Numbered from the stretch's first letter, positions 26,709 to 35,092 are shown. The stretch: DNA of 64,000 nt from Isosphaera sp. (GCA_013822085.1 PNJV01000007.1:1-64000); one strand, 5' to 3'. Program-made: numbers and translations. Notes: a model not told the origin generated them from the letters alone.

Positions 26709-27644
26709 TCACCTGCGGCGCACGCGCGCCAGCGCCGCCCCGCCCCGGCCGACCGGCTCCCACCCCGCCGCTCGCACCTCCAAGAGCCCGCTCACCAGCA
26801 CGCGCTGGCTCCGGCCGGGCCCGCCGGCTTGGGCATCGATCAGCCCCTCCCAGCCATCGACGCTCTCGGCCTGACCGCCGCCGTCCCCCTGGCGGCTGCG
26901 CCGCACGCCCCCGGCAAGCGGCCCCAGCTCCTGGGCGCCCTCGCCCTGGCCAAACCGCCCCAGCACCACCGCCAGCCCCTCTGCGCCCGCACGCAGCTGC
27001 ACCTGCTGCGCGATCACCCCGGCGCCCACCCGGCGCGCCGCCGCGGAGCGCTCGTCCATCGCCACGGCGAACACCGACACCTCCGACTTGCTCTTGCCGT
27101 CGTAGAGCCGGGCCCAGGCCATGGTCGCCGGCCCGGCGCCGCCCGCGGCGACGCTCCCCGGCTGGCCCGGGCGCTCCGAGAGCCACATCGTCCGGTTCTC
27201 GCGCAGCTGGAGGCGGTCCAGGCGGTACCACACAGCCGTGTGCTCGCCCTGGTCCCGGCCGTCGGCGGCGCCGCGCGCGATCACCCCGTAGCGAAGCCCG
27301 TCCGGCGGCCCCAGCACGCCCCCGATGCCCTCCCCGAGCTCCCGGACCTGGGCCGCCGAGAGCCCCTGGACGCTGAGCACCTCCGGCTGGTACTGCCCCA
27401 CCAGCGCCACCACGCGCTGGCGCACGCTCTCCCAGCCCTCGCCCTCACCTGCGCCCTGGCCTGCGCCCGCTCCGAGCGCATCGACGCCCATGACCACAAG
27501 CTCCAGCCGCGGCGTCGTGAGCACGTAGTCCAGCAGGCCCGGCGTCTTCTCGTAGCTCTGGCAGGCCGGCAGCGCCACCGCCGCGCACGCGCACAGCCAC
27601 ACCGCCAGCGCCGCGCGCAGCCCTCGCCCGGTGGCGTCCCTCAC
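26709..27644 (-). CDS. Lipoprotein with a catalytically degenerate EEP (endonuclease/exonuclease/phosphatase) fold
   Basis: 311 residues. A lipoprotein signal with LPAC leads into a sequence that tracks the EEP superfamily along its length: WESVRQRVVALVGQYQPEVLSVQG (family: RxxxVxxLIxxxxPDIxGxQE), DQGEHTAVWYRLDRLQL, MWLSERPGQPGS and VSVFAVAMD. Every catalytic or metal residue is replaced: the Asn of the first strand is Val, the Glu of QE is Gly, the Arg before the TWA segment is Ala, the His of NTHxD is Ala, and GDFN is GRFG. It therefore cannot work as a standard EEP enzyme and may be a binding or scaffold protein. Its ATG overlaps the stop of the upstream 95-residue gene as ATGA. The last 60 residues are Gly/Arg-rich. 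Confidence 0.7.
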   Translation of the reverse strand: MRDATGRGLRAALAVWLCACAAVALPACQSYEKTPGLLDYVLTTPRLELVVMGVDALGAGAGQGAGEGEGWESVRQRVVALVGQYQPEVLSVQGLSAAQVRELGEGIGGVLGPPDGLRYGVIARGAADGRDQGEHTAVWYRLDRLQLRENRTMWLSERPGQPGSVAAGGAGPATMAWARLYDGKSKSEVSVFAVAMDERSAAARRVGAGVIAQQVQLRAGAEGLAVVLGRFGQGEGAQELGPLAGGVRRSRQGDGGGQAESVDGWEGLIDAQAGGPGRSQRVLVSGLLEVRAAGWEPVGRGGAALARVRRR

Positions 27645-27928
27645 GGCTTGGGCCCCGCGGAGAGCTCGCCGACGAGCGCGGCCAGCGCGCTCACGTCGCG
27701 CGACCGCTCGATCAGGTCCAGCCGCGAGCCCTCCACGCCGGCCCGGCGCAGCGCCGCCAGGGCCCGCGTCCAGAGCTTGGCCGCTGCGGCGTCCTGGCCG
27801 GCCTTGGACTCGACGAACAACTCCGAGACGATCTCCTGCAACTGGGCGACCAGGCGCGCGTCGGCGTGCTGGTAGTACCGGCTGACGATGCCCCGCTGGT
27901 GCTTGCTCAGGTACTGATGGCCGGCCAT
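27641..27928 (-). CDS. Small conserved-looking protein of unknown function
   Basis: 95 residues, all-helical by appearance (MAGHQYLSKHQRGIVSRYY, then LVAQLQEIVSELFVESK and a helix pair to the end). It is small, soluble and without known motifs. GGAGGG lies 4 nt before ATG 27928, supporting this start over the open frame that reaches 27967. It sits 13 bases after the 709-residue gene and overlaps the degenerate EEP lipoprotein, so the three form one translational unit. Function unknown. Confidence 0.65.
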   Translation of the reverse strand: MAGHQYLSKHQRGIVSRYYQHADARLVAQLQEIVSELFVESKAGQDAAAAKLWTRALAALRRAGVEGSRLDLIERSRDVSALAALVGELSAGPKP

Positions 27929-27941
27929 GCGCCCTCCGCGG

Positions 27942-30071
27942 TTATGGTTGATCGCCGTCGGGCGCATCGGCGTCGGCCCGCGCCGACGAGATCGCCGCGA
28001 TCGACTGTAACGCCTCGGCCGTCGCCAGCAGGCTCATGGCCGTGGCCTCGATGGGCATCCGCTGGTCCCACAGCGACACCCGCACGCCCCCGTGCGCCCC
28101 TGCGGGATCGGCGTGCATCCACGCGTGCGCCGCGTCGGCCTGGAGCTGCCGCAGGAAGCGCATCAGCCCCAGGAGCCTGACCAGCTCGGCGGGGCGCTCC
28201 TGGGCGGGCGTGAGCCGGGCGTCGCCGAGCATGGTGGCCACGAACGTCAGCGGCCTTGTGAACTGCCAGCTGGGCAGCGCCGCCCGCGACGCGGTGAAGA
28301 CCACGCCCCCGACCAGGTCGTCACCGTCCGGCCCCGCGTCGCGCGCCGTGAGCGTGTGCTCGTGCACCAGCGACCGCATCCTGCGCAGCCCGGCCGCCGA
28401 GGGCGGCTCCTGGCCGGGCCCGCTCGCTGCAAGCTCGGCCCAGCCGAGCCACGGCATCTGGGTCACGAGCGCCGCGGGGGGCGTCCCCGACAGCGTGGCG
28501 CGCACCAGCCCCTGGGCCGAATCGCGCAGGGCCCGCCGCTGGCCCTCGGGCGCACCAGCGGCCACGGACAGCACCGCCGCCGCCAGAAGCCCGCGCAGCG
28601 GCTCGGGCACGCCGGCGGGGGCCTCGCCCGCGCCCGCCGACTCGATCACCCGCCGCCGGCAGCGCTCCACCAGGTCGGCGACCGGCTCGTCCCCGACCGG
28701 CAGGGCCCCGGCCGGCACCAGCACCACCAGCGCCGCCGTCGCTGGGTCGTCCCACGGCGCACGCTCGCCGGCCCCGACGCTTGCCAGGCCCCCGAGCAGT
28801 TCCGCCACAGCCGCCCGGCTCTGGGCGCGCCCCCCGGCCCCCGCCACGCTCTGCGCGTACCGCCCCAGCGCCAGCGCCGCAAGGGCCGCCTCCGAGCCGC
28901 CCGCGCTGGGCGGGTCGGCCCCGCCGTCCCAGGGCCGGTACGCCCCCAGCCCAGCCCCGCCGGGCACGCCGGCTCGCCCGATCAGGAAGCGCGCCATCGC
29001 GTCGGCCATCTGGCGCAGCTCCGCGACCGAGTCCACCTCAGTCGGTGGGATCACACGCCCGCCGCGGTACACGAACCGCCCCGGCCCGCCCGGCTCGCCC
29101 TGCGCCGCGTGGCTGACGCGGAAGCGGAAGGCGCGCACGCCGTGGCGCGCGCTCAGCTCCCCGGGCTCGCTCAGGGCCAGCGCCGCCGAGCCCGTGGCCA
29201 CGCTCACCAGCGTGCCGTAGACCTCCGCCGGCGTGGCGTTCTCCGCCAGCATGCGGGCCGGGAATTGCGCCAGCGTTGCCCCGCCGCGCTCTCCGCCCGC
29301 ACCCCCCGTCCCCCCCGCACCCGCCACAGCCCCCGACGCCCGCACCGCCAGGCCCTCAAGCCCGGGCGCCACCGCGGCGTCCACGTCCCCGCGCGTCCGC
29401 GGCGCGATCGGCACCAGGCCGCCACCAAGCTCCAGACTCAGCGTCAGGCGCCGGCCCAGCCCGGCCAGGGCCTCGTTGTCGGCGCCCCTGGGCACACGCT
29501 CGCCGGCCTGGGCCACGGCCCGCTGCGCCGCCTCCCACACCGCTCGGTCGCTCGGCCCGGCGCCCGGCTCGGACACCACCCACTCCCCGCGCCCCAGGAC
29601 GCGGCCCCCCAGCCGCAGCTCGACCGCTGCCGCCTCGCACGCGGGCAGCCCGAGCCCCTCGGGCACCGGCTCGGGCACCGCCCATTGGTCCAGCCACCCA
29701 CGCACGATCCCGAAGGCGCGCAGCGTCTGCTCGGGGCTGGGCGGCTCCAGCTGCGAGCCCCCGCCGGGCTCGCCCGCGCGTTGCTCGCACAGCGCCGCTG
29801 CGCCCACCGCCGCCGACGCGCCGCCGCTGTGCGACAGCCACGCCACCGCGACCGCCGCAAGTGTCGCCGCCACGCGGCGCGCTGCGCCGTCGCGCCGGGC
29901 CGAGCGCAGACACCCCGGCGCGGGTCCGGGAATAGGCCCCAAGCCTCGCCCCAACCGCCCGCGTGCCCAACGCTCGGCCGCTGCGCGCAGCCCAGCGGGA
30001 CCCTGGCACGCCGGCTGCCTCCTGTCCGGGTGCTCGGACAACGCACGCAGACACGACCGGAGCGCAGACAT
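27942..30071 (-). CDS. Large protein of unknown function with export or membrane-anchor segment
   Basis: 709 residues from ATG 30071, which has a strong GAGGAGG six bases upstream. The N-terminal 75 residues are Arg-rich, then a hydrophobic stretch VAATLAAVAVAWLSHSGGASAAVGAAAL acts as a signal or anchor, an unusually distant position for a signal peptide. The rest is rich in Ala/Gly helices; the segment around 235-360 contains ordered strands (FRFRVSHAAQ, GRFVYRGGRVIPP) and the C-terminal 320 residues look like an alpha/alpha repeat (AALAALALGRYAQS, LLGGLASVGAG, LLGLMRFLRQLQADAAHAWMH). No named family recognised. A shorter start nearer the hydrophobic segment cannot be excluded. Leads the operon with the 95-residue protein and the EEP-like lipoprotein. 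Confidence 0.55.
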   Translation of the reverse strand: MSALRSCLRALSEHPDRRQPACQGPAGLRAAAERWARGRLGRGLGPIPGPAPGCLRSARRDGAARRVAATLAAVAVAWLSHSGGASAAVGAAALCEQRAGEPGGGSQLEPPSPEQTLRAFGIVRGWLDQWAVPEPVPEGLGLPACEAAAVELRLGGRVLGRGEWVVSEPGAGPSDRAVWEAAQRAVAQAGERVPRGADNEALAGLGRRLTLSLELGGGLVPIAPRTRGDVDAAVAPGLEGLAVRASGAVAGAGGTGGAGGERGGATLAQFPARMLAENATPAEVYGTLVSVATGSAALALSEPGELSARHGVRAFRFRVSHAAQGEPGGPGRFVYRGGRVIPPTEVDSVAELRQMADAMARFLIGRAGVPGGAGLGAYRPWDGGADPPSAGGSEAALAALALGRYAQSVAGAGGRAQSRAAVAELLGGLASVGAGERAPWDDPATAALVVLVPAGALPVGDEPVADLVERCRRRVIESAGAGEAPAGVPEPLRGLLAAAVLSVAAGAPEGQRRALRDSAQGLVRATLSGTPPAALVTQMPWLGWAELAASGPGQEPPSAAGLRRMRSLVHEHTLTARDAGPDGDDLVGGVVFTASRAALPSWQFTRPLTFVATMLGDARLTPAQERPAELVRLLGLMRFLRQLQADAAHAWMHADPAGAHGGVRVSLWDQRMPIEATAMSLLATAEALQSIAAISSARADADAPDGDQP

Positions 30072-30159
30072 GCAGAACCTCCTCGGGCTCCTGGAGCTGA
30101 GCATCGCCCGTCAGCGTATCGCGATCTTGTTCTTCCTGTCCTTCGCTGCGATGTGCTAA
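30070..30159 (+). CDS. Possible 29-residue membrane peptide divergent from the large unknown gene
   Basis: An ATG at 30070 preceded by CGGAG (7-nt spacing) opens a 29-codon frame: a short amphipathic start MQNLLGLLELSIARQ followed by a hydrophobic helix IAILFFLSFAAMC and TAA. Third codon positions are mostly G or C. Its start codon overlaps that of the opposite-strand gene (shared CATG at 30069-30072), and its 5' half covers that gene's Shine-Dalgarno. It may be a small membrane protein, a leader peptide, or chance. Confidence 0.3.
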   Translation: MQNLLGLLELSIARQRIAILFFLSFAAMC

Positions 30160-30397
30160 GGGCCGCAGCGATCCGCCCGCGTGCCGCTGCGACTTGCTTC
30201 CTCTCCACCCACCCACCACGCCCGACCGCCCAGCTGCCCTGCCGTCCTGAACCGTCCAGCCGAGGCACAGCCAGCCCTCGCTGAGGGAGCGGCTGGCTGA
30301 GAAACAACAGCAAACTGCCCGCGGGTAGGCTCAGGGCGCGCAGCGCGACCGGCACGCGTCGATCGCGGGCGTCCAACGCGTAGACGGGCCGGAGCGA
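30160..30397. other. Intergenic with imperfect hairpin
   Basis: 238 bases between rpsA (minus, ending 30398) and the small ORF. AGCCAGCC at 30269-30276 pairs with GGCTGGCT at 30291-30298, with an inner CTC/GAG pair. No U-tract follows on either strand, so a rho-independent terminator is not supported. Composition is slightly less GC-rich than the genes. Confidence 0.35.
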
Positions 30398-32200
30398 TCA
30401 GCCCTCGCGCTTGCCGAAGGTGATCTTGTCGGTGCCCAGTGCGCCGTGGGTGTCCATGCCGCCGCGGGTCGGTGCCGGGCCGCGGGAGCGTCCCTCGCGC
30501 TCGCCGCCGCCGCCGCCGGCCCCGCTGCCGGTGCCACCGCCGGTGCCGGCGGACGTGTCGCCCCACTGGGCGCGCTTGAGGGAGAGGCCGATCTTGCGGT
30601 CGGAGGTGTCCACACGCAGGATCTTGACGTCGACCTCGTCGCCGATCTTGACCACGTCCTGGGGGTTCTCGACCTTGTGGTCGGCCAGCTCGGAGATGTG
30701 CAGCAGGCCCTCAAGGTCGGACTCGAGCTCGACGAACACGCCGAAGTTGGTGAGCTTGGTGACCTTGCCGCGGATGACCATGCCGGGGCGGTAGTGCTCG
30801 GGGATGGCGTTGATCCACGGGTCCTCGGTCAGCTGCTTGACGCCCAGGCCGATGCGCTGCTTCTCGCGGTCCACGTCGAGCACCACGCACCGCACGGCCT
30901 GGCCCTTCTGGAGCACCTCGTTGGCGTGCGTGACCTTCTTGGTCCACGACAGGTCCGACACGTGGAGCAGGCCGTCGATCCCCGGCTCGATCTCCACGAA
31001 CGCGCCGTAGTTGGTCAGGTTGCGCACCACGCCCTCGATGACGTGGCCCGGCGGGTACTTCTCGCTGACGAGCTCCCACGGGTTGACCTCGGTCTGCTTC
31101 ATGCCCAGCGAGATCTCCTGCTTGTTCTTGTCGATCTCCAGCACGACCACGTCCACCTCGTCGTTGGGCTTGACCAGCTCGGAGGGGTGGTTGATGCGCC
31201 GGGTCCAGGACATCTCGGAGATGTGCACCAGGCCCTCGATGCCGTCCTCAAGCCGCACGAACGCCCCGTAGGAGACGATGCTCACCACCGAGCCGTGCAC
31301 GCGCGAGCCGACCGGGTACTTCTGCTCGATCTCCTCCCAGGGGCTGGCCTCCTTCTGCTTGAGGCCCAGCGCGATCTTCTCCTTCTCGCGGTCGATGTTG
31401 AGGACCTTCACCTCGACCCTCTGGCCGATCTTGAGCAGCTCCGACGGGTGGTTCACCCGGCCCCAGGACATGTCGGTGATGTGCAGCAGCCCGTCGATGC
31501 CGCCCAGGTCGATAAAGGCGCCGAAGTCGGCGATGTTCTTGACCTCGCCGCTGACCAGCTCGCCCTCCTTGAGGGTCTCCATCAGGCGGCGCTTGGCCGA
31601 GTCGCGCTCCTCCTCGATGAGCTTCCGCCGCGAGACGACGATGTTGCGCCGCTCCAGGTCGATCTTGATCACGCTGGCGCGAACCGTGCGCCCGATGTAC
31701 TCGCCGATGTCCATCGGCCGGCGCACGTCCACCTGCGACGCCGGCAGGAACGCCGGCACGCCGATGTCCACCAGCAGGCCCCCCTTGATCTTCTTGGTCA
31801 CGCGCCCCTCGACGGCGTCCCCCTCGCGCGTGGTGTCCACCAGCCGCTGCCAGTTGAGCATCCGGTCGGCGCGGCGCTTGGAGATCTGGATCAGGCCCCC
31901 CTCGCCGTCGATCCGCTCCAGGAGCACCTTGACCTTGTCCCCGATCTTCAGGTCGACGCCCTCGAACTCCTCGCGCGGCACCAGGCCCTCGGACTTGAGC
32001 CCGACCTCGATCACCACGTCGTCGCCGGCGAACCCGACCACCTCCCCGTCGAGGATCGTGCCCTCTTCCAGGCTGGCAAGGTCGCCGCCGAGGATCTCCC
32101 CCAGGTCGGTCTTGCCCGTGGCGGTGTTGTATTCCTTGAAGAGCTTGTCCGCCTCGTCGTTGGCAAGGCCGAGCGATGCGATCAGGGTCTCGTCGATCAT
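30398..32200 (-). CDS. rpsA: 30S ribosomal protein S1
   Basis: 600 residues. RNA-binding ribosomal protein that recruits and unfolds mRNA leaders. Six S1 (OB-fold) repeats are visible from about residue 45 to 545, with the signatures GLVPREEF, GFLPASQV-like AFLPASQV, DFGAFIDLGGIDGLLHITDMSW, SYGAFVRLEDGIEGLVHISEMSW, NYGAFVEIEPGIDGLLHVSDLSW and NFGVFVELESDLEGLLHISEL. The C-terminal 50 residues are a Gly/Arg-rich tail. ATG 32200 is the natural start and has no Shine-Dalgarno upstream, which is common for rpsA because of autoregulation. The 214-base upstream gap holds a candidate -10 TATCAT (minus; plus 32357-32362) about 150 bases ahead of the start. Confidence 0.95.
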   Translation of the reverse strand: MIDETLIASLGLANDEADKLFKEYNTATGKTDLGEILGGDLASLEEGTILDGEVVGFAGDDVVIEVGLKSEGLVPREEFEGVDLKIGDKVKVLLERIDGEGGLIQISKRRADRMLNWQRLVDTTREGDAVEGRVTKKIKGGLLVDIGVPAFLPASQVDVRRPMDIGEYIGRTVRASVIKIDLERRNIVVSRRKLIEEERDSAKRRLMETLKEGELVSGEVKNIADFGAFIDLGGIDGLLHITDMSWGRVNHPSELLKIGQRVEVKVLNIDREKEKIALGLKQKEASPWEEIEQKYPVGSRVHGSVVSIVSYGAFVRLEDGIEGLVHISEMSWTRRINHPSELVKPNDEVDVVVLEIDKNKQEISLGMKQTEVNPWELVSEKYPPGHVIEGVVRNLTNYGAFVEIEPGIDGLLHVSDLSWTKKVTHANEVLQKGQAVRCVVLDVDREKQRIGLGVKQLTEDPWINAIPEHYRPGMVIRGKVTKLTNFGVFVELESDLEGLLHISELADHKVENPQDVVKIGDEVDVKILRVDTSDRKIGLSLKRAQWGDTSAGTGGGTGSGAGGGGGEREGRSRGPAPTRGGMDTHGALGTDKITFGKREG

Positions 32201-32414
32201 GGTGTGTGGTCTCGGGGTCCCGCGGGCGTGCGAACACCCCGCCGAGCCAGCGGTGCCGGATGGAGCAGGGTTTTGGCCGTGCCGGCGACGCGCCGAGCGG
32301 TTCAACGGCCTTGTCTGCGACCATGCCGCCGCGGGTCTGACTCAGCGGGAACCGTGATGATAGCCCGCGCCCGGGCCGCCGCCGGGCGATCAACACCCGC
32401 GGGCACCTCGGCGG

Positions 32415-33194
32415 TTAGCCCGGGTCCAGCCGGGCCGGGGTCTGGAGCACGTCCGACTCCATCAGGCCGTCGCGCAGCCGCACGACGCGCTGGCACAGCC
32501 GGGCCACCTCGGGGTCGTGCGTCACCATGATGATGGTGATCCCCTTGGCGTGCAGCTCGTTGAAGAGCTTGAGCACCGACCGGCCCGTGGCCGAGTCCAG
32601 GTTGCCCGTGGGCTCGTCGGCCATGAGCACCACCGGGCGCGTCACCAGGGCTCGGGCGATGGCGCACCGCTGCTGCTGACCGCCCGAGAGCTCGCTGGGC
32701 CGGTGGCCGATGCGGTTGCCCAGCCCGACAAGCTCCAGCGCCTCGACGGCCCGCGCATGCCGCTCGGCCGGCGGGGCCCCCTGGTAGAACAGCGGCACCT
32801 CGACGTTCTCGCGGATCGTCAGCTCCGGGATCAGGTTGAACGCCTGGAAGATGAACCCGATCTTGCGCCCGCGCATGGCCGAGATCTCCGAGTCGGGCAT
32901 CGACTCGGTCGCGGTGCCGTCGAGCAGGTACTGCCCCAGGGTGGGCCGGTCCAGGCACCCGAGTATGTTCATCATCGTGCTCTTGCCCGAGCCCGACGAG
33001 CCCATGATGGCCAGGTACTGCCCCTCGGGGATCCGCAGGTCCACCCCGCGCAGGGCCTCGACCAGCACCGAGCCGTCCGCCTTGTAGTAGATCTTCTTGA
33101 CCTGGCGCAGCTCCACCACCGCCCGGCGCGAGGCCCAATCGATCGCCTCAGCGGGGGCCGCGTTGCTCGACTCAAAGACGGGTGTGATGGACAC
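32415..33194 (-). CDS. ABC transporter ATP-binding protein (LolD/MacB type)
   Basis: 259 residues with GTG start. Energises a permease that exports lipoproteins, peptides or drugs. Seen: Walker A MGSSGSGKSTMMNILG, Q-loop FIFQAFNLIPELTIRENVEVPL (typical of the MacB/LolD branch), signature LSGGQQQRCAIARAL, Walker B VVLMADEPTGNLDS and the H-loop IIMVTHD. The permease is not adjacent: upstream is a LuxR regulator and downstream rpsA, so the membrane partner must lie elsewhere. GTG 33194 is selected because it begins about 20 residues before the first strand and has the AACAAT leaderless signature; no Shine-Dalgarno. Confidence 0.85.
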   Translation of the reverse strand: MSITPVFESSNAAPAEAIDWASRRAVVELRQVKKIYYKADGSVLVEALRGVDLRIPEGQYLAIMGSSGSGKSTMMNILGCLDRPTLGQYLLDGTATESMPDSEISAMRGRKIGFIFQAFNLIPELTIRENVEVPLFYQGAPPAERHARAVEALELVGLGNRIGHRPSELSGGQQQRCAIARALVTRPVVLMADEPTGNLDSATGRSVLKLFNELHAKGITIIMVTHDPEVARLCQRVVRLRDGLMESDVLQTPARLDPG

Positions 33195-33199
33195 GGTTG

Positions 33200-33205
33200 A
33201 TTGTT
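33200..33205 (-). promoter_or_regulatory. Putative -10 element of the ABC ATPase gene (leaderless)
   Basis: On the minus strand CAACAAT ends 5 nt before GTG 33194. The same CAACAAT-N5-GTG arrangement recurs at thiE and at the gene on the right edge. Confidence 0.5.
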
Positions 33206-33247
33206 GGCCCGCCGCCCAGCCCGGGTGCGCCCAAGCGCCGGGGCCGC

Positions 33248-34126
33248 TCAGCTGGGCGAGGCGATCTCGTCGTGCGGCAGCGCCGGGCCCAGGCCCGGAC
33301 GCGCCCCGCTGTGACGGTCGGCCGAGGGGCCGTACCGCAGCAGCAGCTCGACACGCGACGTGACCCCGATCTTCTGGTAGATCGCCTTGACGTGGTGGTG
33401 GATCGTGTGCGGGCTGCGGCCCAGCCGCATGGCGATCTGCTGCTTGTTGAGCCCCTCCAGGAGCATCGAGAAGATCACCCGCTCGGCCCGCCCGAGCGAG
33501 TCCAGCGCCGCGTCGGGAGTCTGCGCACCGGCGCCGCCGTATCGCGCCAGCCGGTGCCGCTGCGCGTGGTAGAACCACTCCCCGACCGCCGTGTGCACGA
33601 AGTTCACAAGCTCCCGGTCGTGCTCGGTGTACGGCTCGCTCCCCGAGGCCCTGGTCAGGATCCACACGGGGACCCACGGGGTCAGCTCGGGGCTGATCCG
33701 CCGAGAGAGAAGGAACTGATCGAACGAGAGCGCCTTGAGCGCCGCGGCCCAGTACTGGCGGTCGAACTCGCCCGGGTCGATGTACAGCTCGCGGTCGGCC
33801 GCCGTGGCGATGGTGCCCCTGCCGCGCGTGAGCAGCACGTCCAGCGGGGCGCACCGCGTGGTGTGCGGCGTGAGCGTCCGCAGCGCCAGCCGACGCTCCA
33901 GGTCGTCGGTCCACCCGATATCGCCCAGGAACACCGGCCCCTGGTACAGCCCGTTGCCCATCGGCCGGTACGCGGCGATGATCACCACGCGCGAGCGCGT
34001 CAGCGCCGCCAGGTGGTGCGCCAGCCGCTCGGCGGCCAGCGGGGGCTGAGACAAGCTCGACGCCACGTCATCGATCGCGGCGGCCGAGCGGAAATACTCA
34101 TCGGTTCTGTCAAAGTCCCTGGTCAT
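33248..34126 (-). CDS. LuxR/FixJ-type transcription regulator
   Basis: 292 residues. A GAF-like N-terminal sensor region of about 200 residues (no recognisable ligand motif) is followed by a LuxR-type helix-turn-helix at about 208-266: LGRAERVIFSMLLEGLNKQQIAMRLGRSPHTIHHHVKAIYQKIGV, with the recognition helix THTIHHHVK-like. A 26-residue tail follows. There is no receiver domain. GGGAGG lies 7 nt before ATG 34126, and a sigma70-like promoter sits about 40 bases upstream. The target genes are unknown; the ABC ATPase gene begins 54 bases downstream but has its own promoter-like motif. Confidence 0.8.
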   Translation of the reverse strand: MTRDFDRTDEYFRSAAAIDDVASSLSQPPLAAERLAHHLAALTRSRVVIIAAYRPMGNGLYQGPVFLGDIGWTDDLERRLALRTLTPHTTRCAPLDVLLTRGRGTIATAADRELYIDPGEFDRQYWAAALKALSFDQFLLSRRISPELTPWVPVWILTRASGSEPYTEHDRELVNFVHTAVGEWFYHAQRHRLARYGGAGAQTPDAALDSLGRAERVIFSMLLEGLNKQQIAMRLGRSPHTIHHHVKAIYQKIGVTSRVELLLRYGPSADRHSGARPGLGPALPHDEIASPS

Positions 34127-34168
34127 CGAAGGCCTCCCTGTCACGTCATGGTGCGGGCTGCACGAGGA

Positions 34169-34197
34169 AATCTAACCGCGCAACTCCATAACTGCAA
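34169..34197 (-). promoter_or_regulatory. Sigma70-type promoter of the LuxR gene
   Basis: On the minus strand TTGCAG (plus 34192-34197), a 17-base spacer and TAGATT (plus 34169-34174). Transcription would begin near 34162, giving a leader of about 35 bases containing the GGGAGG site. Confidence 0.6.
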
Positions 34198-34563
34198 GGA
34201 TTACTCAGATGCCTGGCGACCGAGCACCGCTCATCCACCGCGCAGCCGACCGCGCCGGCACGCACGCGCCGCGCGTGCCCAGCCGCTGACGCACCTGCGC
34301 CATCACCGCCGCTTGCAATCACGTATCGACGACGCCTGTTGCGATGTTCTAGATCCGGCACAAAAGCCATGTCCAAGCTCGTGGAACGCGTGTCACAGAT
34401 TTGGGTTTCATGATCAATCGACAACCCGGCGCCTGCGCGCCATTGCGCACGACAAATCCATCGATTGATCGCCGCCATCTATCACGCCTGTGCATGCCCG
34501 CGATCCAAAGAGAACGCACGGGCAACGCCGGGCTCATGAGCCTCAGCGGGCGTTGACGGGGCC
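34198..34563. other. Intergenic, lower GC, with inverted repeat
   Basis: 366 bases between the STAS gene (ending 34564) and the LuxR promoter. Composition is noticeably less GC-rich than the genes. Contains one 10-bp inverted repeat pair, listed separately. No gene or tRNA seen. Confidence 0.4.
34412..34470. repeat. 10-bp inverted repeat pair
   Basis: GATCAATCGA at 34412-34421 and its exact reverse complement TCGATTGATC at 34461-34470, with 39 bases between. The arms are AT-rich against the local background. Could be paired operator half-sites, an RNA stem or a relic; it is some 215 bases upstream of the LuxR promoter. Confidence 0.55.
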
Positions 34564-34905
34564 TTAGTCCTCCAGCTGCAACGACGCTAGCGCCGTCGAC
34601 GGGTCCTGGGCGAACCGAAAGACGCGATCCAGACCCGTCAGTGTCATCACGGACATCACATCGGGGCTCGTGCCGCACACGATCAGCCGGCGCTTGCGCT
34701 CGGCGATGAGCTTGCGCAGCCTGAGCATCTGCGCCAGGTGCGAGGAGGAGACGTACGAGACGGCGGTGAAGTTCAGCACCAGGTCCTTGCTGTGCGCGGG
34801 CTCATCGCTGGCTATGCGGTCGTGCGCCGCGGCGAGCTCCTCGCTCAGGTGCGGCTCGTCGGCCAGATCCGCGACCAGGATGCGTTCGGACCATTCGATC
34901 GGCAT
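34564..34905 (-). CDS. STAS-domain protein (anti-sigma factor antagonist-like)
   Basis: 113 residues, a single STAS domain. These switch proteins bind kinase-like anti-sigma factors and are controlled by phosphorylation of a Ser. The central strand and helix LVLNFTAVSYVSSSHLAQMLRLRKL carry the Ser cluster at the usual phosphorylation position, followed by RRLIVCGTSPDVMSVMTLTGLDRVFRF, the typical second half. The usual Asp before the Ser helix is replaced by VSYVSSS, seen in other non-SpoIIAA members. No anti-sigma partner is adjacent. Confidence 0.8.
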   Translation of the reverse strand: MPIEWSERILVADLADEPHLSEELAAAHDRIASDEPAHSKDLVLNFTAVSYVSSSHLAQMLRLRKLIAERKRRLIVCGTSPDVMSVMTLTGLDRVFRFAQDPSTALASLQLED

Positions 34906-34912
34906 GGCCGCC

Positions 34913-34918
34913 AGTGTA
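34913..34918 (-). promoter_or_regulatory. Putative -10 element of the STAS gene (leaderless)
   Basis: On the minus strand TACACT lies 7 nt before ATG 34905, no Shine-Dalgarno. Confidence 0.4.
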
Positions 34919-35092
34919 CCACGCGGCCGCCGGCGCGCTCAAGGGGCGCAGCGGGCCGCACCCGCACAGATTCCAACTCATCGCTGGGCCCCGAGCGTGT
35001 GCCTTGCCGGGGCGCGCTCCGCCAGCGGCCCAAGAGGCGTGCGCACAGCGACCCGATCGGCCCGCGCGTGTCGCAGGCGCAGCCTTGGTCGG

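Noticed and set aside
30269-30298. Terminator hairpin after rpsA
   Set aside because: The stem is imperfect and no U-tract follows on either strand.
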